Assembly: GCA_963975265.1 (NCBI GenBank) | Contig: CAXBGT010000248.1 | Location: 1 to 7,041 of the forward strand | DNA from: CAJXUU01 sp963975265 | GTDB lineage: Bacteria > Bacteroidota > Bacteroidia > Chitinophagales > Saprospiraceae | Direction of reading: 5' to 3' | Length of the DNA stretch: 7,041 nucleotides | The notes under the pieces: generated by a model | What the model was told of the DNA's origin: nothing | Databases searched by the model: none | The model's input: the letters and a program-made list of their open reading frames with translations, nothing else | Made by a program: the position numbers and the translations under genes | Part shown: positions 1 to 6,067 of the stretch, piece by piece | Layout: each line of letters opens with the position of its first letter | Numbering within the stretch: position 1 is the first letter of the stretch

Positions 1-1086
1 TAAGGTGTGTTATTGAATACTCTTGTACGATCTCTAAGTACGCGCAAAGATGCCCAGTATTTCATAGATCTGACTTTTAGATTCTTATTTTCAAATATCA
101 CTTTCATTCTGCACTCATTATAAGTACGATTGAGTTTCCAACATCCTCTTTCATCAGTGTATGTGATGTTAGATTTTTTGAATATAAAGTTCCAATCCCA
201 TACCGCTATTTTAGCAATTCTTACAGGTGCATCTGCATTAGTATCATTTTGCACTTGGACACAACCTGAAGGGATTTTAGTATTGGAAGGAATCACACAT
301 CCGCAATTATTGGTTGGTGGTACTGGTGGAGGAATGTTACTAATACATTCCCAATAGCATGTCCCTCCATCAAGACCGATACCGTCAAGGAATAAAAAAG
401 GATAATAGTTAGGTGGGCAGGTTGGTGGTGCATTTACTATATCTATCGGACAAGGAGGATTGCCAGGCGGCATATATTCAATAACATCATCTAAGCTATT
501 CCTTTACCAATAATATCGTCTAATTTATCAGTATGACCAGTATTAATGTATGTCTCTATAAATATAAATGGGTTACTTTCATCTAGATACAATTCTTGCA
601 ATATTTCATTTGGAGCATTTGGCATCAATAAACTTACATCAACACTACAATATTGCGGAGACAACACTTCATCGGTTACATTGGGGTCAATGTAATAATC
701 GCCTTCTTCTATAATTTCATAAGTGAGCGGATGATCAAACATAGCTATGCCGTTGGTATGTGCCCAGTCCAAGATATCCACTAGATCTTGATGATCAATT
801 GGAGAAAATTTCACATATTTATGAGTTGGTTGGACAGGTATGCCGTGAGGGTAGAGATCTGCGATGGCTTGATTTACAATTCCAATTTCGTATGGATTGA
901 TATACTCATCTCCAAGTACCACGGGTCTTATTTGAGTATAATTTATCCTTCGATTTTCAGTATCAACGTTTCGATTTTCAATTTCAAAATTTTGATTTTC
1001 AGTATTTTCAAAATTTAGATCTTCTTTTTGGCAAGAAATGCCAAGGAGCATCATTGCCGCACTAAAATAATTTGTTTAAAATTCAT
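1..1086 (-). pseudogene. Cys/Pro-rich lipoprotein with carboxypeptidase-regulatory-like domain, two frameshifts, cut by left edge
   Basis: The coding signal runs leftward from an ATG at 1086-1084 to beyond base 1 but changes frame twice. From 1086 the first codons read MNFKQII. Adding one T to the T4 run (1064-1067) continues this as FSAAMMLLGISC, a good lipoprotein signal peptide with a Cys at the cleavage site. The long uninterrupted middle part spans 1054-491 (187 codons from an internal ATG) and stops after IIGKGIA. Adding one base near 500-504 joins IIGKG to NSLDDVIEYMPPG, and that frame is open to the edge. The middle part contains phrases such as FDHPLTYEI and NEILQELYLDE, which I associate with uncharacterised Bacteroidota lipoproteins. 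It is followed by a Pro-rich segment with seven Cys in about 70 residues. The last part (about 240-1, from APVRIAKIAVWDW through ITYTDERGCWKL) looks like a carboxypeptidase-regulatory-like beta-sandwich. Function is unknown; cell-surface location is inferred. Base errors in the assembly could also explain the breaks. Confidence 0.7.
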
Positions 1087-1149
1087 GATTGTGTATTTAA
1101 TTTATCAATAATGTGATTGTAATAGGATGGTCTTAGCGCTTGTAATTGG

Positions 1150-1179
1150 AACTATATCTAGTAATTGGTTGATATAGTT
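1150..1179. repeat. Perfect 9-bp inverted repeat between two minus-strand genes
   Basis: AACTATATC at 1150-1158 and GATATAGTT at 1171-1179 are perfect reverse complements separated by 12 bases. The repeat sits in the 146-bp gap between the HD-domain gene and the lipoprotein pseudogene. There is no U-tract on either side, so it is not a standard intrinsic terminator. It could be an operator or an AT-rich mRNA hairpin between the two genes. I see no convincing TAnnTTTG box on the minus strand in this gap. Confidence 0.4.
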
Positions 1180-1232
1180 TGGTAATAAATTTATGTAAAT
1201 ATACGATTATTAACGCAATAGTGAGCATTAAA

Positions 1233-1886
1233 TTATACCTCCCCATTCCATTCTGCATAGAACTGATCCAAGAAACCTTGCATATAATCATGTCTTTGTT
1301 GAGCTATTCTCTTGCCCGATTCTGTATTCATCAAATCTTTAAGAAGAAGGAGTTTTTCGTAGAAGTGATTTAATGTGGGAGCTGTAGATTTTTTGTATTC
1401 CTCTTTTGTCATATTCATATTTACAGGAACACTGGGATCGTAGATTTTATGATTTTTAAATCCTCCGTAGTTGAATGTTCTTGCTATACCAATAGCTCCT
1501 ATAGCATCAAGTCTATCTGCGTCTTGCACCACATCTAGTTCTATGGTGGATATAGTTCGTACATTTTTCCCTCCTTTATATGAGATGTTGTTGATTATCG
1601 CTACTACATGGTTTATAGTTTCTTTATCGACGGATTGACTTTCTAGCCATTCAAGTGCGACTCTAGGTCCAACGGATTCGTCGCCATTATGAAATTTTGC
1701 GTCAGCAATATCGTGTAACAGAGCACCTAAAGCAACTACAGTGATGTCAACATCTTCAGATTTTCCGATCAGTAATGCATTTTTATAGACTCGCTCTATA
1801 TGAAACCAATCGTGCCCACCTTCGGCACCTTGCAGTTCTTTTTCTACAAATTCTATCGTATTAGAGATGAGGGTCTGATCTTGCAT
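1233..1886 (-). CDS. HD-domain phosphohydrolase, YpgQ/YedJ-like
   Basis: This 217-residue protein is a complete HD-superfamily metal-dependent phosphohydrolase. The ligands are visible in order: H29 in GGHDWFHIERV, the H58-D59 pair in ALLHDIADAKF, and D124 in VQDADRLDAIGAIGIAR. This spacing and the QDADRLDAIGAIG phrase match the small soluble family that includes Bacillus subtilis YpgQ and E. coli YedJ. YpgQ-type enzymes have been described as nucleoside-triphosphate pyrophosphohydrolases, so a nucleotide-cleaning role is possible, but the substrate cannot be read from sequence. No signal peptide or TM segment is seen, so it should be cytosolic. The start at 1886 gives the expected N-terminal helix (MQDQTLISNTIEFV) ahead of H25. 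It lies upstream of the lipoprotein pseudogene on the same strand, with 146 bp between them, so co-transcription is uncertain. Confidence 0.9.
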   Translation of the reverse strand: MQDQTLISNTIEFVEKELQGAEGGHDWFHIERVYKNALLIGKSEDVDITVVALGALLHDIADAKFHNGDESVGPRVALEWLESQSVDKETINHVVAIINNISYKGGKNVRTISTIELDVVQDADRLDAIGAIGIARTFNYGGFKNHKIYDPSVPVNMNMTKEEYKKSTAPTLNHFYEKLLLLKDLMNTESGKRIAQQRHDYMQGFLDQFYAEWNGEV

Positions 1887-1915
1887 AGTTTTGGATTATA
1901 GCTGCAAGATTAAGA

Positions 1916-1948
1916 ATTAGAATCATTCAAAAGATAATTCTAATGATT
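1916..1948. promoter_or_regulatory. Inverted repeat with a possible -7 box upstream of the HD gene
   Basis: ATTAGAAT (1916-1923) and ATTCTAAT (1937-1944) are perfect 8-bp inverted repeats, 13 bases apart, in the leader of the HD-domain gene. A second overlapping pair, AATCATT (1921-1927) and AATGATT (1942-1948), is also perfectly complementary, so the same DNA can pair in two registers. On the minus strand TATCTTTT followed by G (1936-1928) lies between the arms and is close to the Bacteroidota -7 consensus TAnnTTTG. No convincing TTG -33 element is visible. A promoter with an overlapping operator is an inference. Confidence 0.25.
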
Positions 1949-2028
1949 ATATCTTAGTAAGGTATAAATATTTAATGATTTTCCATTTGGCTATTGCTAA
2001 GAATCAACAACCGTTCATTATAAGGCAT

Positions 2029-2061
2029 AAAAAAGCCGATCGAACCCCCCAGTTGACCGGC
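2029..2061 (-). terminator. Intrinsic terminator pointing leftward with no visible parent gene
   Basis: Read on the minus strand, GCCGGTC-AAC pairs with GTT-C-GATCGGC (2061-2052 with 2045-2035, one bulged base) around a six-base loop and runs straight into six Ts (2034-2029). One pair is G:U on the minus-strand RNA but A:C on the plus-strand RNA, which supports the minus orientation. It would end transcripts starting somewhere in 2062-2399, where no convincing minus-strand gene is seen. The open frame at 2163-1972 spans the hairpin and looks accidental. Confidence 0.65.
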
Positions 2062-2319
2062 CTTATTAATTCGAAATTGCTTAAATATTCTCCTTAATAA
2101 TCTGAACAATACTAGTAAGGCGAATTCCTTGCCAAAAGAGTTAATAAGCCATGAAATAAACAAAGAAATAACACATTGCGTATTCTAAACAAGTATATCT
2201 TATAGTTTATCAGGTAGTTTTATAAATGCAAAATTCATATAAGAAAAATAAAAATGCGATATGTACTCTGTCCCCATAGATATATGAAGCATAACAAGAA
2301 GTTTTAGAACTATGTAAAA
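2062..2319. other. AT-rich intergenic stretch, no convincing gene
   Basis: This stretch lies between the leftward terminator and the leader region of the MFS gene. I find no protein with recognisable motifs on either strand. A minus-strand frame of 63 codons (2163-1972) begins here with a hydrophobic, Arg-rich N-terminus, but it runs through the terminator hairpin and has no family resemblance I can name. Because the terminator needs a source, a small RNA or the decayed remnant of a minus-strand gene is possible. No strong TAnnTTTG box was found on the minus strand to support that. Confidence 0.4.
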
Positions 2320-2397
2320 ATGAATGAAATGTTTCTTTTTGTATTATTTACACTATGTGTATATTACGCGGAAATACAAACTAACTTTAAAAAATAA
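2320..2397 (+). CDS. Possible 25-residue hydrophobic leader peptide or small membrane protein
   Basis: ATG at 2320 opens a 25-codon frame, MNEMFLFVLFTLCVYYAEIQ and five more residues (TNFKK), with TAA at 2395-2397. The stop lies two bases before the MFS start codon at 2400, so the ORF is placed for translational coupling or leader control. Residues 4-17 could form a membrane helix. Against it, the region also holds promoter-like sequence and an ACAC-TAT-GTGT palindrome (2350-2360), and an AT-rich stretch gives such short frames by chance. It is reported because of its position, not because of homology. Confidence 0.25.
   Translation: MNEMFLFVLFTLCVYYAEIQTNFKK
2336..2367 (+). promoter_or_regulatory. 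Possible promoter and palindrome upstream of the MFS gene
   Basis: TTTTTG at 2336-2341 could serve as a -33 element and TATATTAC at 2360-2367 as a degenerate -7 element (consensus TAnnTTTG), 18 bases apart and about 30 bases before the MFS start. The inverted repeat ACAC-TAT-GTGT (2350-2360) lies between them and touches the -7 box, a usual place for a repressor site. A second weak -7 match, TAACTTTA at 2382-2389, is too close to the start to be likely. All of this is pattern matching. Confidence 0.25.
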
Positions 2398-2399
2398 AA

Positions 2400-3629
2400 A
2401 TGAACGACACGAGTATTGACAAGTCCAAATTATTCTTAGCGAGTTGTGTGGCCTTGACGGTTACTGCTATGACATTTGGAATAAGAGCAGGAATAATGGG
2501 TGAGTTGGGAGAGACTTTCCAATTTACCAATAGACAATTAGGAATCATGGCACAAATGGCTTTCTTAGGATTTCCATTATCTATGATTGTGGGAGGATTG
2601 ATTTATCCAAAAGTAGGGCCAAAACCACTCATGTGGGTGGCGTTTGGAGCTCACCTTCTTGGTCTTGTTCTTACAATTATATCTTCTAGTTTTATTCCTT
2701 TTCTTATTTCTACCTTTTTAATTGGCATTGCTAATGGGGCAGTGGAAGCTGCTTGTAATCCATTGATCGCAGATATGTACACTACTAATAGGACCACAAT
2801 GCTAAATAAGTTTCATGTTTGGTTCCCAGGAGGCATAGTAATAGGTGCTCTTATTTCTCAAGGAATGACCGCGATGAACATGGGATGGCAAGCACAGATT
2901 GCAGTGATGTTCATTCCTACTATATTGTATGGAGTCTTGATGATGGGACAAAACTTTCCTAAAGCTGAAAATATTGCCTCTGATATAAGTGAGAATGTAT
3001 CTTCTATGTTTACGCCATTATTTTTCTTTATGTTGCTTTGTATGGGATTGACCGCTACTACGGAATTAGGCACGGGACAATTTATCCAACCTTTACTTGA
3101 AAATGCAGGTGCTCCACCTTTAATCATCCTGGCACTTGTTACTGGTTTGATGGCAGTAGGAAGATATTTTGCTGGACCCGTTATTCATAAGTTTAATCCT
3201 ATAGGTGTATTATTCTTTTCTGCAATTATTACTACGATTGCACTTGGTGTGCTGTCCGTTGCTAATGGACCTCTAGTATACTTAGGAGCATTCTTGTTCT
3301 CTTGCGGAGTAATGTACTTCTGGCCTACCATGATAGGTTTCGTTTCAGAATACTGTGATAAAACAGGGGCACTTGGTATGTCCATCATTGGAGGGTTCGG
3401 AATGTTAATTACTTCATTTTCATTACCGGTAATAGGTGGATGGTTAGATTCTGAAAAAGCAAATGCTGTGGCAAAAGGTCTTTCTGGATCGGAAGTTGCG
3501 CTTGCAGCGGGTCAAAACACATTAGACAATATAGCGATACTACCTGCGATACTTATAGTACTGTTTGGCGTATTATTCTTTATGAGAGATAAACTAGAAG
3601 AACGACGAATCCCTCAAGACGGGCACTAA
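2400..3629 (+). CDS. MFS permease, FucP/FHS-like, probable sugar transporter
   Basis: This 409-residue inner-membrane protein has about 12 hydrophobic helices in two six-helix halves, separated by a hydrophilic central loop near residues 184-203 (NFPKAENIASDISENVSS). The loop between helices 2 and 3 (IYPKVGPKP, 68-76) occupies the place of MFS motif A. The fourth-helix segment NGAVEAACNPLIADMY (112-127), followed by MLNKFHVWFPGG, resembles the LETAANP...LNLAQ region of E. coli fucose permease FucP. E116 would match the FucP acidic residue in that helix (alignment from memory). Proton-coupled uptake of a sugar or sugar-like compound is therefore likely, with the actual substrate unknown. The gene stands alone, with its own terminator downstream, and no sugar enzymes lie beside it in this window. 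The start at 2400 follows an A-rich tract and gives a short cytosolic N-terminus before helix 1 (residues 11-33). Confidence 0.88.
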   Translation: MNDTSIDKSKLFLASCVALTVTAMTFGIRAGIMGELGETFQFTNRQLGIMAQMAFLGFPLSMIVGGLIYPKVGPKPLMWVAFGAHLLGLVLTIISSSFIPFLISTFLIGIANGAVEAACNPLIADMYTTNRTTMLNKFHVWFPGGIVIGALISQGMTAMNMGWQAQIAVMFIPTILYGVLMMGQNFPKAENIASDISENVSSMFTPLFFFMLLCMGLTATTELGTGQFIQPLLENAGAPPLIILALVTGLMAVGRYFAGPVIHKFNPIGVLFFSAIITTIALGVLSVANGPLVYLGAFLFSCGVMYFWPTMIGFVSEYCDKTGALGMSIIGGFGMLITSFSLPVIGGWLDSEKANAVAKGLSGSEVALAAGQNTLDNIAILPAILIVLFGVLFFMRDKLEERRIPQDGH

Positions 3630-3654
3630 AAAAATCTAACTAGGATTTATTATG

Positions 3655-3686
3655 AAGGCAACTCAATTAACGTGGGTTGTCTTTTT
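3655..3686 (+). terminator. Intrinsic terminator after the MFS gene
   Basis: GGCAACTC (3657-3664) pairs with GGGTTGTC (3674-3681), using two G:U pairs that exist only on the plus-strand RNA, around a nine-base loop. It is followed by five Ts (3682-3686), and two As before the stem extend the pairing into the T run. It lies 25 bases after the MFS stop codon, so it ends that transcription unit and separates it from the sigma operon. Confidence 0.8.
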
Positions 3687-3862
3687 AGTTAAACAGGTTT
3701 CATTTTGATTATAGATTATTTCAATTGTCAATAGGATAGGGAGCTGTACTGATCGAAACAATTCAAGCGAATCGCCAATTCAATATTTACTTGTAGCTTG
3801 AATTTTCTCTGCATCAATGTCTTCCAACTGCTTCATTTTCAGGGTATTTTGTTAAGCGATTG

Positions 3863-3891
3863 AAATAATTATAATAATTTTGAAATTATTT
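3863..3891 (+). promoter_or_regulatory. Perfect -7 box inside an inverted repeat upstream of the sigma gene
   Basis: TAATTTTG at 3875-3882 matches the Bacteroidota -7 consensus TAnnTTTG exactly. It lies between the arms of an 8-bp inverted repeat, AAATAATT (3863-3870) and AATTATTT (3884-3891). TTGAAAT also occurs twice as a direct repeat at 3860 and 3880, two helical turns apart. A TTTTG at 3847-3851 is a possible -33 element, but its 23-base spacing is a little long. The layout suggests a regulated housekeeping promoter for the sigma operon. In such AT-rich DNA chance matches are common. Confidence 0.35.
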
Positions 3892-3943
3892 ATGCTTGGA
3901 AGCAACCCTATTGTCAAATCATAAGTATAGGTAGACATAGATT

Positions 3944-3951
3944 TAATTTTG
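3944..3951 (+). promoter_or_regulatory. Second -7 box, proximal to the sigma gene
   Basis: TAATTTTG recurs here as a second exact TAnnTTTG match, identical to the box at 3875-3882. It lies 29 bases before the sigma start codon, which would give a leader of roughly 20-25 bases. No TTG lies at the usual 19-21 base distance upstream; the nearest (3911-3913) is about 30 bases away. It may be a weak promoter, or one needing an activator or the ECF factor itself. Confidence 0.3.
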
Positions 3952-3980
3952 AGCAAGAGCTAACAAAAGTGTAACTAGAC

Positions 3981-4526
3981 ATGGAGGAAAACCTTCAAGA
4001 TATTATTAATGGTTGCAGAAAGGCTGATCGAAAAAGTCAGCATGATCTGTACAAGCTATATTATGCTTATGGTATGAGTATAGGAATCCGTTATGTAAAA
4101 AATGAAGATGAAGCCTTATTAGTTCTGAATGATAGTTTTATGAAGGTGTTTACGCGAATATCTAAGTTCGATAGTCAATATGATTTTAAACCTTGGTTCA
4201 GAAAAGTAGTAGTCAATACAGCAATTGACTATATAAAAAAACAAAAAAAGTTGCATATGAAGTCCCACATTGATGATGCAAAACATATAACAAGTAGAGA
4301 AGATATCTTGAGCCGAATAGGTTACAAAGATTTGATCGCATTAGTACAATCTCTTTCTACGGCATACAGAACTGTATTTAATATGTATGTAATTGACGGT
4401 TTCAAGCATGAAGAGATAGCAAAAACACTTAATATTTCTGTAGGTTCTTCTAAATCTAATCTTTCTAAAGCTAGAGCAAAACTGAGAGATATGGTTTCAC
4501 AACAATTAAACATAAAGCATGCATAA
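3981..4526 (+). CDS. ECF-type RNA polymerase sigma factor
   Basis: This 181-residue protein has the two-domain layout of extracytoplasmic-function sigma factors. Region 2 spans about residues 18-90: LYKLYYAYGMSIGIRYVKN, then DEALLVLNDSFMKVFTRI for core binding and KPWFRKVVVNTAIDYIKKQ for -10 recognition and melting. Region 4 spans about 116-171, with the helix-turn-helix EEIAKTLNISVGSSKSNLSKARAKLRD that reads the -35 element. A short linker joins them and there is no region 1 or 3. It would direct RNA polymerase to a small envelope-related regulon, possibly including its own operon. Its last 8 bp overlap the start of the next gene, a putative membrane anti-sigma, so the two should be translationally coupled and work as a pair. 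The start at 3981 gives a normal family N-terminus. Confidence 0.93.
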   Translation: MEENLQDIINGCRKADRKSQHDLYKLYYAYGMSIGIRYVKNEDEALLVLNDSFMKVFTRISKFDSQYDFKPWFRKVVVNTAIDYIKKQKKLHMKSHIDDAKHITSREDILSRIGYKDLIALVQSLSTAYRTVFNMYVIDGFKHEEIAKTLNISVGSSKSNLSKARAKLRDMVSQQLNIKHA

Positions 4527-5925
4527 GCTAGATCCTAATGATATGGACGCTCTATTTAGAGAAGGAGCCGACAAACATGAGTTTACTTACAACCCTGAAG
4601 CATGGGCGATGATGGAAGAGAAACTCGATAAAAAAACCCGAAGGAAGTACTTCTTACTGTTTTTCCTTGGCGCAATGCTTATAGCTGGACTTGCGGTCAT
4701 TTATTTCTCTACAAGTTCTGTTGAGCAAACAGATCCTATAGCTACCATTTCAATGATTGACGTTGCTGGTAATAATGTAACAAATGATAATCCTGTAAAC
4801 AATGAGGTGAGAATTGGAGCTAAAGAAGAGTTAAAGAAAATCGATATTTCTGAATTAACAGTAGACCAGAATACCAATCAACTAAAGAATAGTAGTGATA
4901 CAAATAAAATAGATAATGAGAATAAATCAGAGTCTAAAGAAGAATATATAAATACTATCTCAAAAGTGAGAAGTAGTGATATAGTTGCTCAAAACAGTTT
5001 TCAAAGCGAAAATACTGGCAGTCTTGTGGAAAGCGAGGTTGTCAGTGTTTCTTCGCCAGTCACAACTTTCAATTCTTATAATAATAGTAATGTTATTGAG
5101 AAAGAAGATAAAAGAGGGTTGTTACACAACGGTACGAAGAGAAATGTAGAAGAGGCTCCAACAAACGATATGGAAAACACGATTAGAGACTTGTTGGTAG
5201 TAGAAGTATTGGAAAATATAAGTTTGGGGATAGTTGTATCAAATGACACAAAACAGTTGAATCTCAATTTGAAACATACCCCGTCTATAGAGTCAATTAT
5301 AGTTGGGGCAACTTCCAGATACGTTGTGACTGCTTTGGGTAGTTCGGATTTCTCATCCGTAGGTTTATTTAGTGACCCACAATCAGGATTTACTTTGGGT
5401 GCGAAAGTGGGTGTGCAATTGGCACATAAGTTTCAATTTGATCTGGGATTTGCATATAGCTTAAAGAGATATGGATCAGAAGGGTTGGATTATAATATTG
5501 AAGGAGGTTGGAACACAATGCAAGGAATCAATCCTACATGGATGGATGGAAAAGGCAACATATTACAGACTCCTTTAGAAGCATCTTACTATATCAGTGG
5601 ATATGAAAATAACAGCTTCTTTGTAAATGCAGGAGTTAGTAGTTTTTTGCTTAACTCTGAATGGTACGGATTCAAGTATGATCCTGAAGATTTATTAATC
5701 AACCCAGGTGCCCTAGAAGAGATAACAATGGATGATATACCAAGGAAAAACTTTCACCTTGCCGGAGTAGCGAGAGTCTCCGTAGGATATCAAAGACTAA
5801 TTTCGCCAAATATGGCATTCGAAATATCTCCTTATCTACAAATTCCAATGACTGGTATAGGAGAGGGTAAGGTTGATTTATATACTGCAGGTGTTCAATT
5901 CGCAGTAAAATTTAACACAAAATAG
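4519..5925 (+). CDS. Putative anti-sigma membrane protein fused to outer-membrane beta-barrel-like domain
   Basis: This 468-residue protein begins within the last 8 bp of the sigma gene. Residues 1-43 are cytosolic (MDALFREGADKHEFTYNPEAW, then MMEEKLDKKTRRK), a pattern I know from membrane anti-sigma proteins next to ECF factors in Bacteroidota. One TM helix follows at 44-63 (YFLLFFLGAMLIAGLAVIYF), with the basic KKTRRK before it fixing the N-terminus inside. Residues 64-251 are low-complexity, rich in Asn, Ser, Glu, Lys and Thr. Residues about 252-468 show alternating beta strands (FTLGAKVGVQLAHKFQFDLG, FFVNAGVSSFLL, VARVSVGYQRLIS, AGVQFAVKFNTK). The aromatic/small-residue pattern fits outer-membrane beta-barrels of the PorT/OMP_b-brl type. 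The expected role is to hold the sigma factor and release it on an envelope signal. Whether the C-terminal domain really inserts in the outer membrane is inferred; it could be a soluble periplasmic sensor. Confidence 0.78.
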   Translation: MHKLDPNDMDALFREGADKHEFTYNPEAWAMMEEKLDKKTRRKYFLLFFLGAMLIAGLAVIYFSTSSVEQTDPIATISMIDVAGNNVTNDNPVNNEVRIGAKEELKKIDISELTVDQNTNQLKNSSDTNKIDNENKSESKEEYINTISKVRSSDIVAQNSFQSENTGSLVESEVVSVSSPVTTFNSYNNSNVIEKEDKRGLLHNGTKRNVEEAPTNDMENTIRDLLVVEVLENISLGIVVSNDTKQLNLNLKHTPSIESIIVGATSRYVVTALGSSDFSSVGLFSDPQSGFTLGAKVGVQLAHKFQFDLGFAYSLKRYGSEGLDYNIEGGWNTMQGINPTWMDGKGNILQTPLEASYYISGYENNSFFVNAGVSSFLLNSEWYGFKYDPEDLLINPGALEEITMDDIPRKNFHLAGVARVSVGYQRLISPNMAFEISPYLQIPMTGIGEGKVDLYTAGVQFAVKFNTK

Positions 5926-5945
5926 TATAGTAGCAATGGTTTTTT

Positions 5946-5991
5946 ATAGACGTGGGGACAATCCTGCGAAGGCCACCTTTATGTCTATTTT
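5946..5991 (+). terminator. Bulged hairpin, probable terminator of the sigma/anti-sigma operon
   Basis: ATAGAC (5946-5951) pairs with GTCTAT (5983-5988), and directly inside it GTGG (5952-5955) pairs with CCAC (5973-5976), leaving six unpaired bases (5977-5982) on one side. The stem is followed by a short T run (5988-5991) and AT-rich DNA. It begins 20 bases after the stop codon. The long loop and large bulge make it a weaker terminator than the one at 3655. It may be leaky, letting some transcripts reach the lipoprotein gene, or it may be a structured leader of that gene. Confidence 0.45.
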
Positions 5992-6067
5992 ATAATAGCC
6001 TTGAATAATACCAAAGGATAAAATCATCAAAATTTAATAACATTTTCAACAACAAAAATTATTTACA

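Noticed and set aside
130..357. 75-codon plus-strand open frame
   Set aside because: It lies opposite the minus-strand lipoprotein frame, whose Cys/Pro-rich and beta-sandwich patterns are more protein-like.
496..505. Programmed -1 ribosomal frameshift
   Set aside because: The shift direction would fit, but the site (T AAA GGA) is not a slippery X-XXY-YYZ heptamer, and a second frame break near 1065 points to mutation or sequence error.
1972..2163. 63-codon minus-strand open frame as a gene
   Set aside because: It runs through a strong terminator hairpin and its T-run, has no recognisable domain, and ends in composition expected from random AT-rich DNA. A transposase remnant was considered, but no match could be supported.
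3665..3855. Minus-strand remnant beginning MKQLEDIDAEKIQATSKY
   Set aside because: The frame has an in-frame stop after 18 codons and runs into the MFS terminator, and no family is recognisable. It could be a decayed gene but cannot be distinguished from chance.
5936..5995. 19-codon plus-strand frame MVFYRRGDNPAKATFMSIL
   Set aside because: It coincides with the bulged hairpin after the anti-sigma gene; the RNA structure explains the sequence better and no peptide family is evident.
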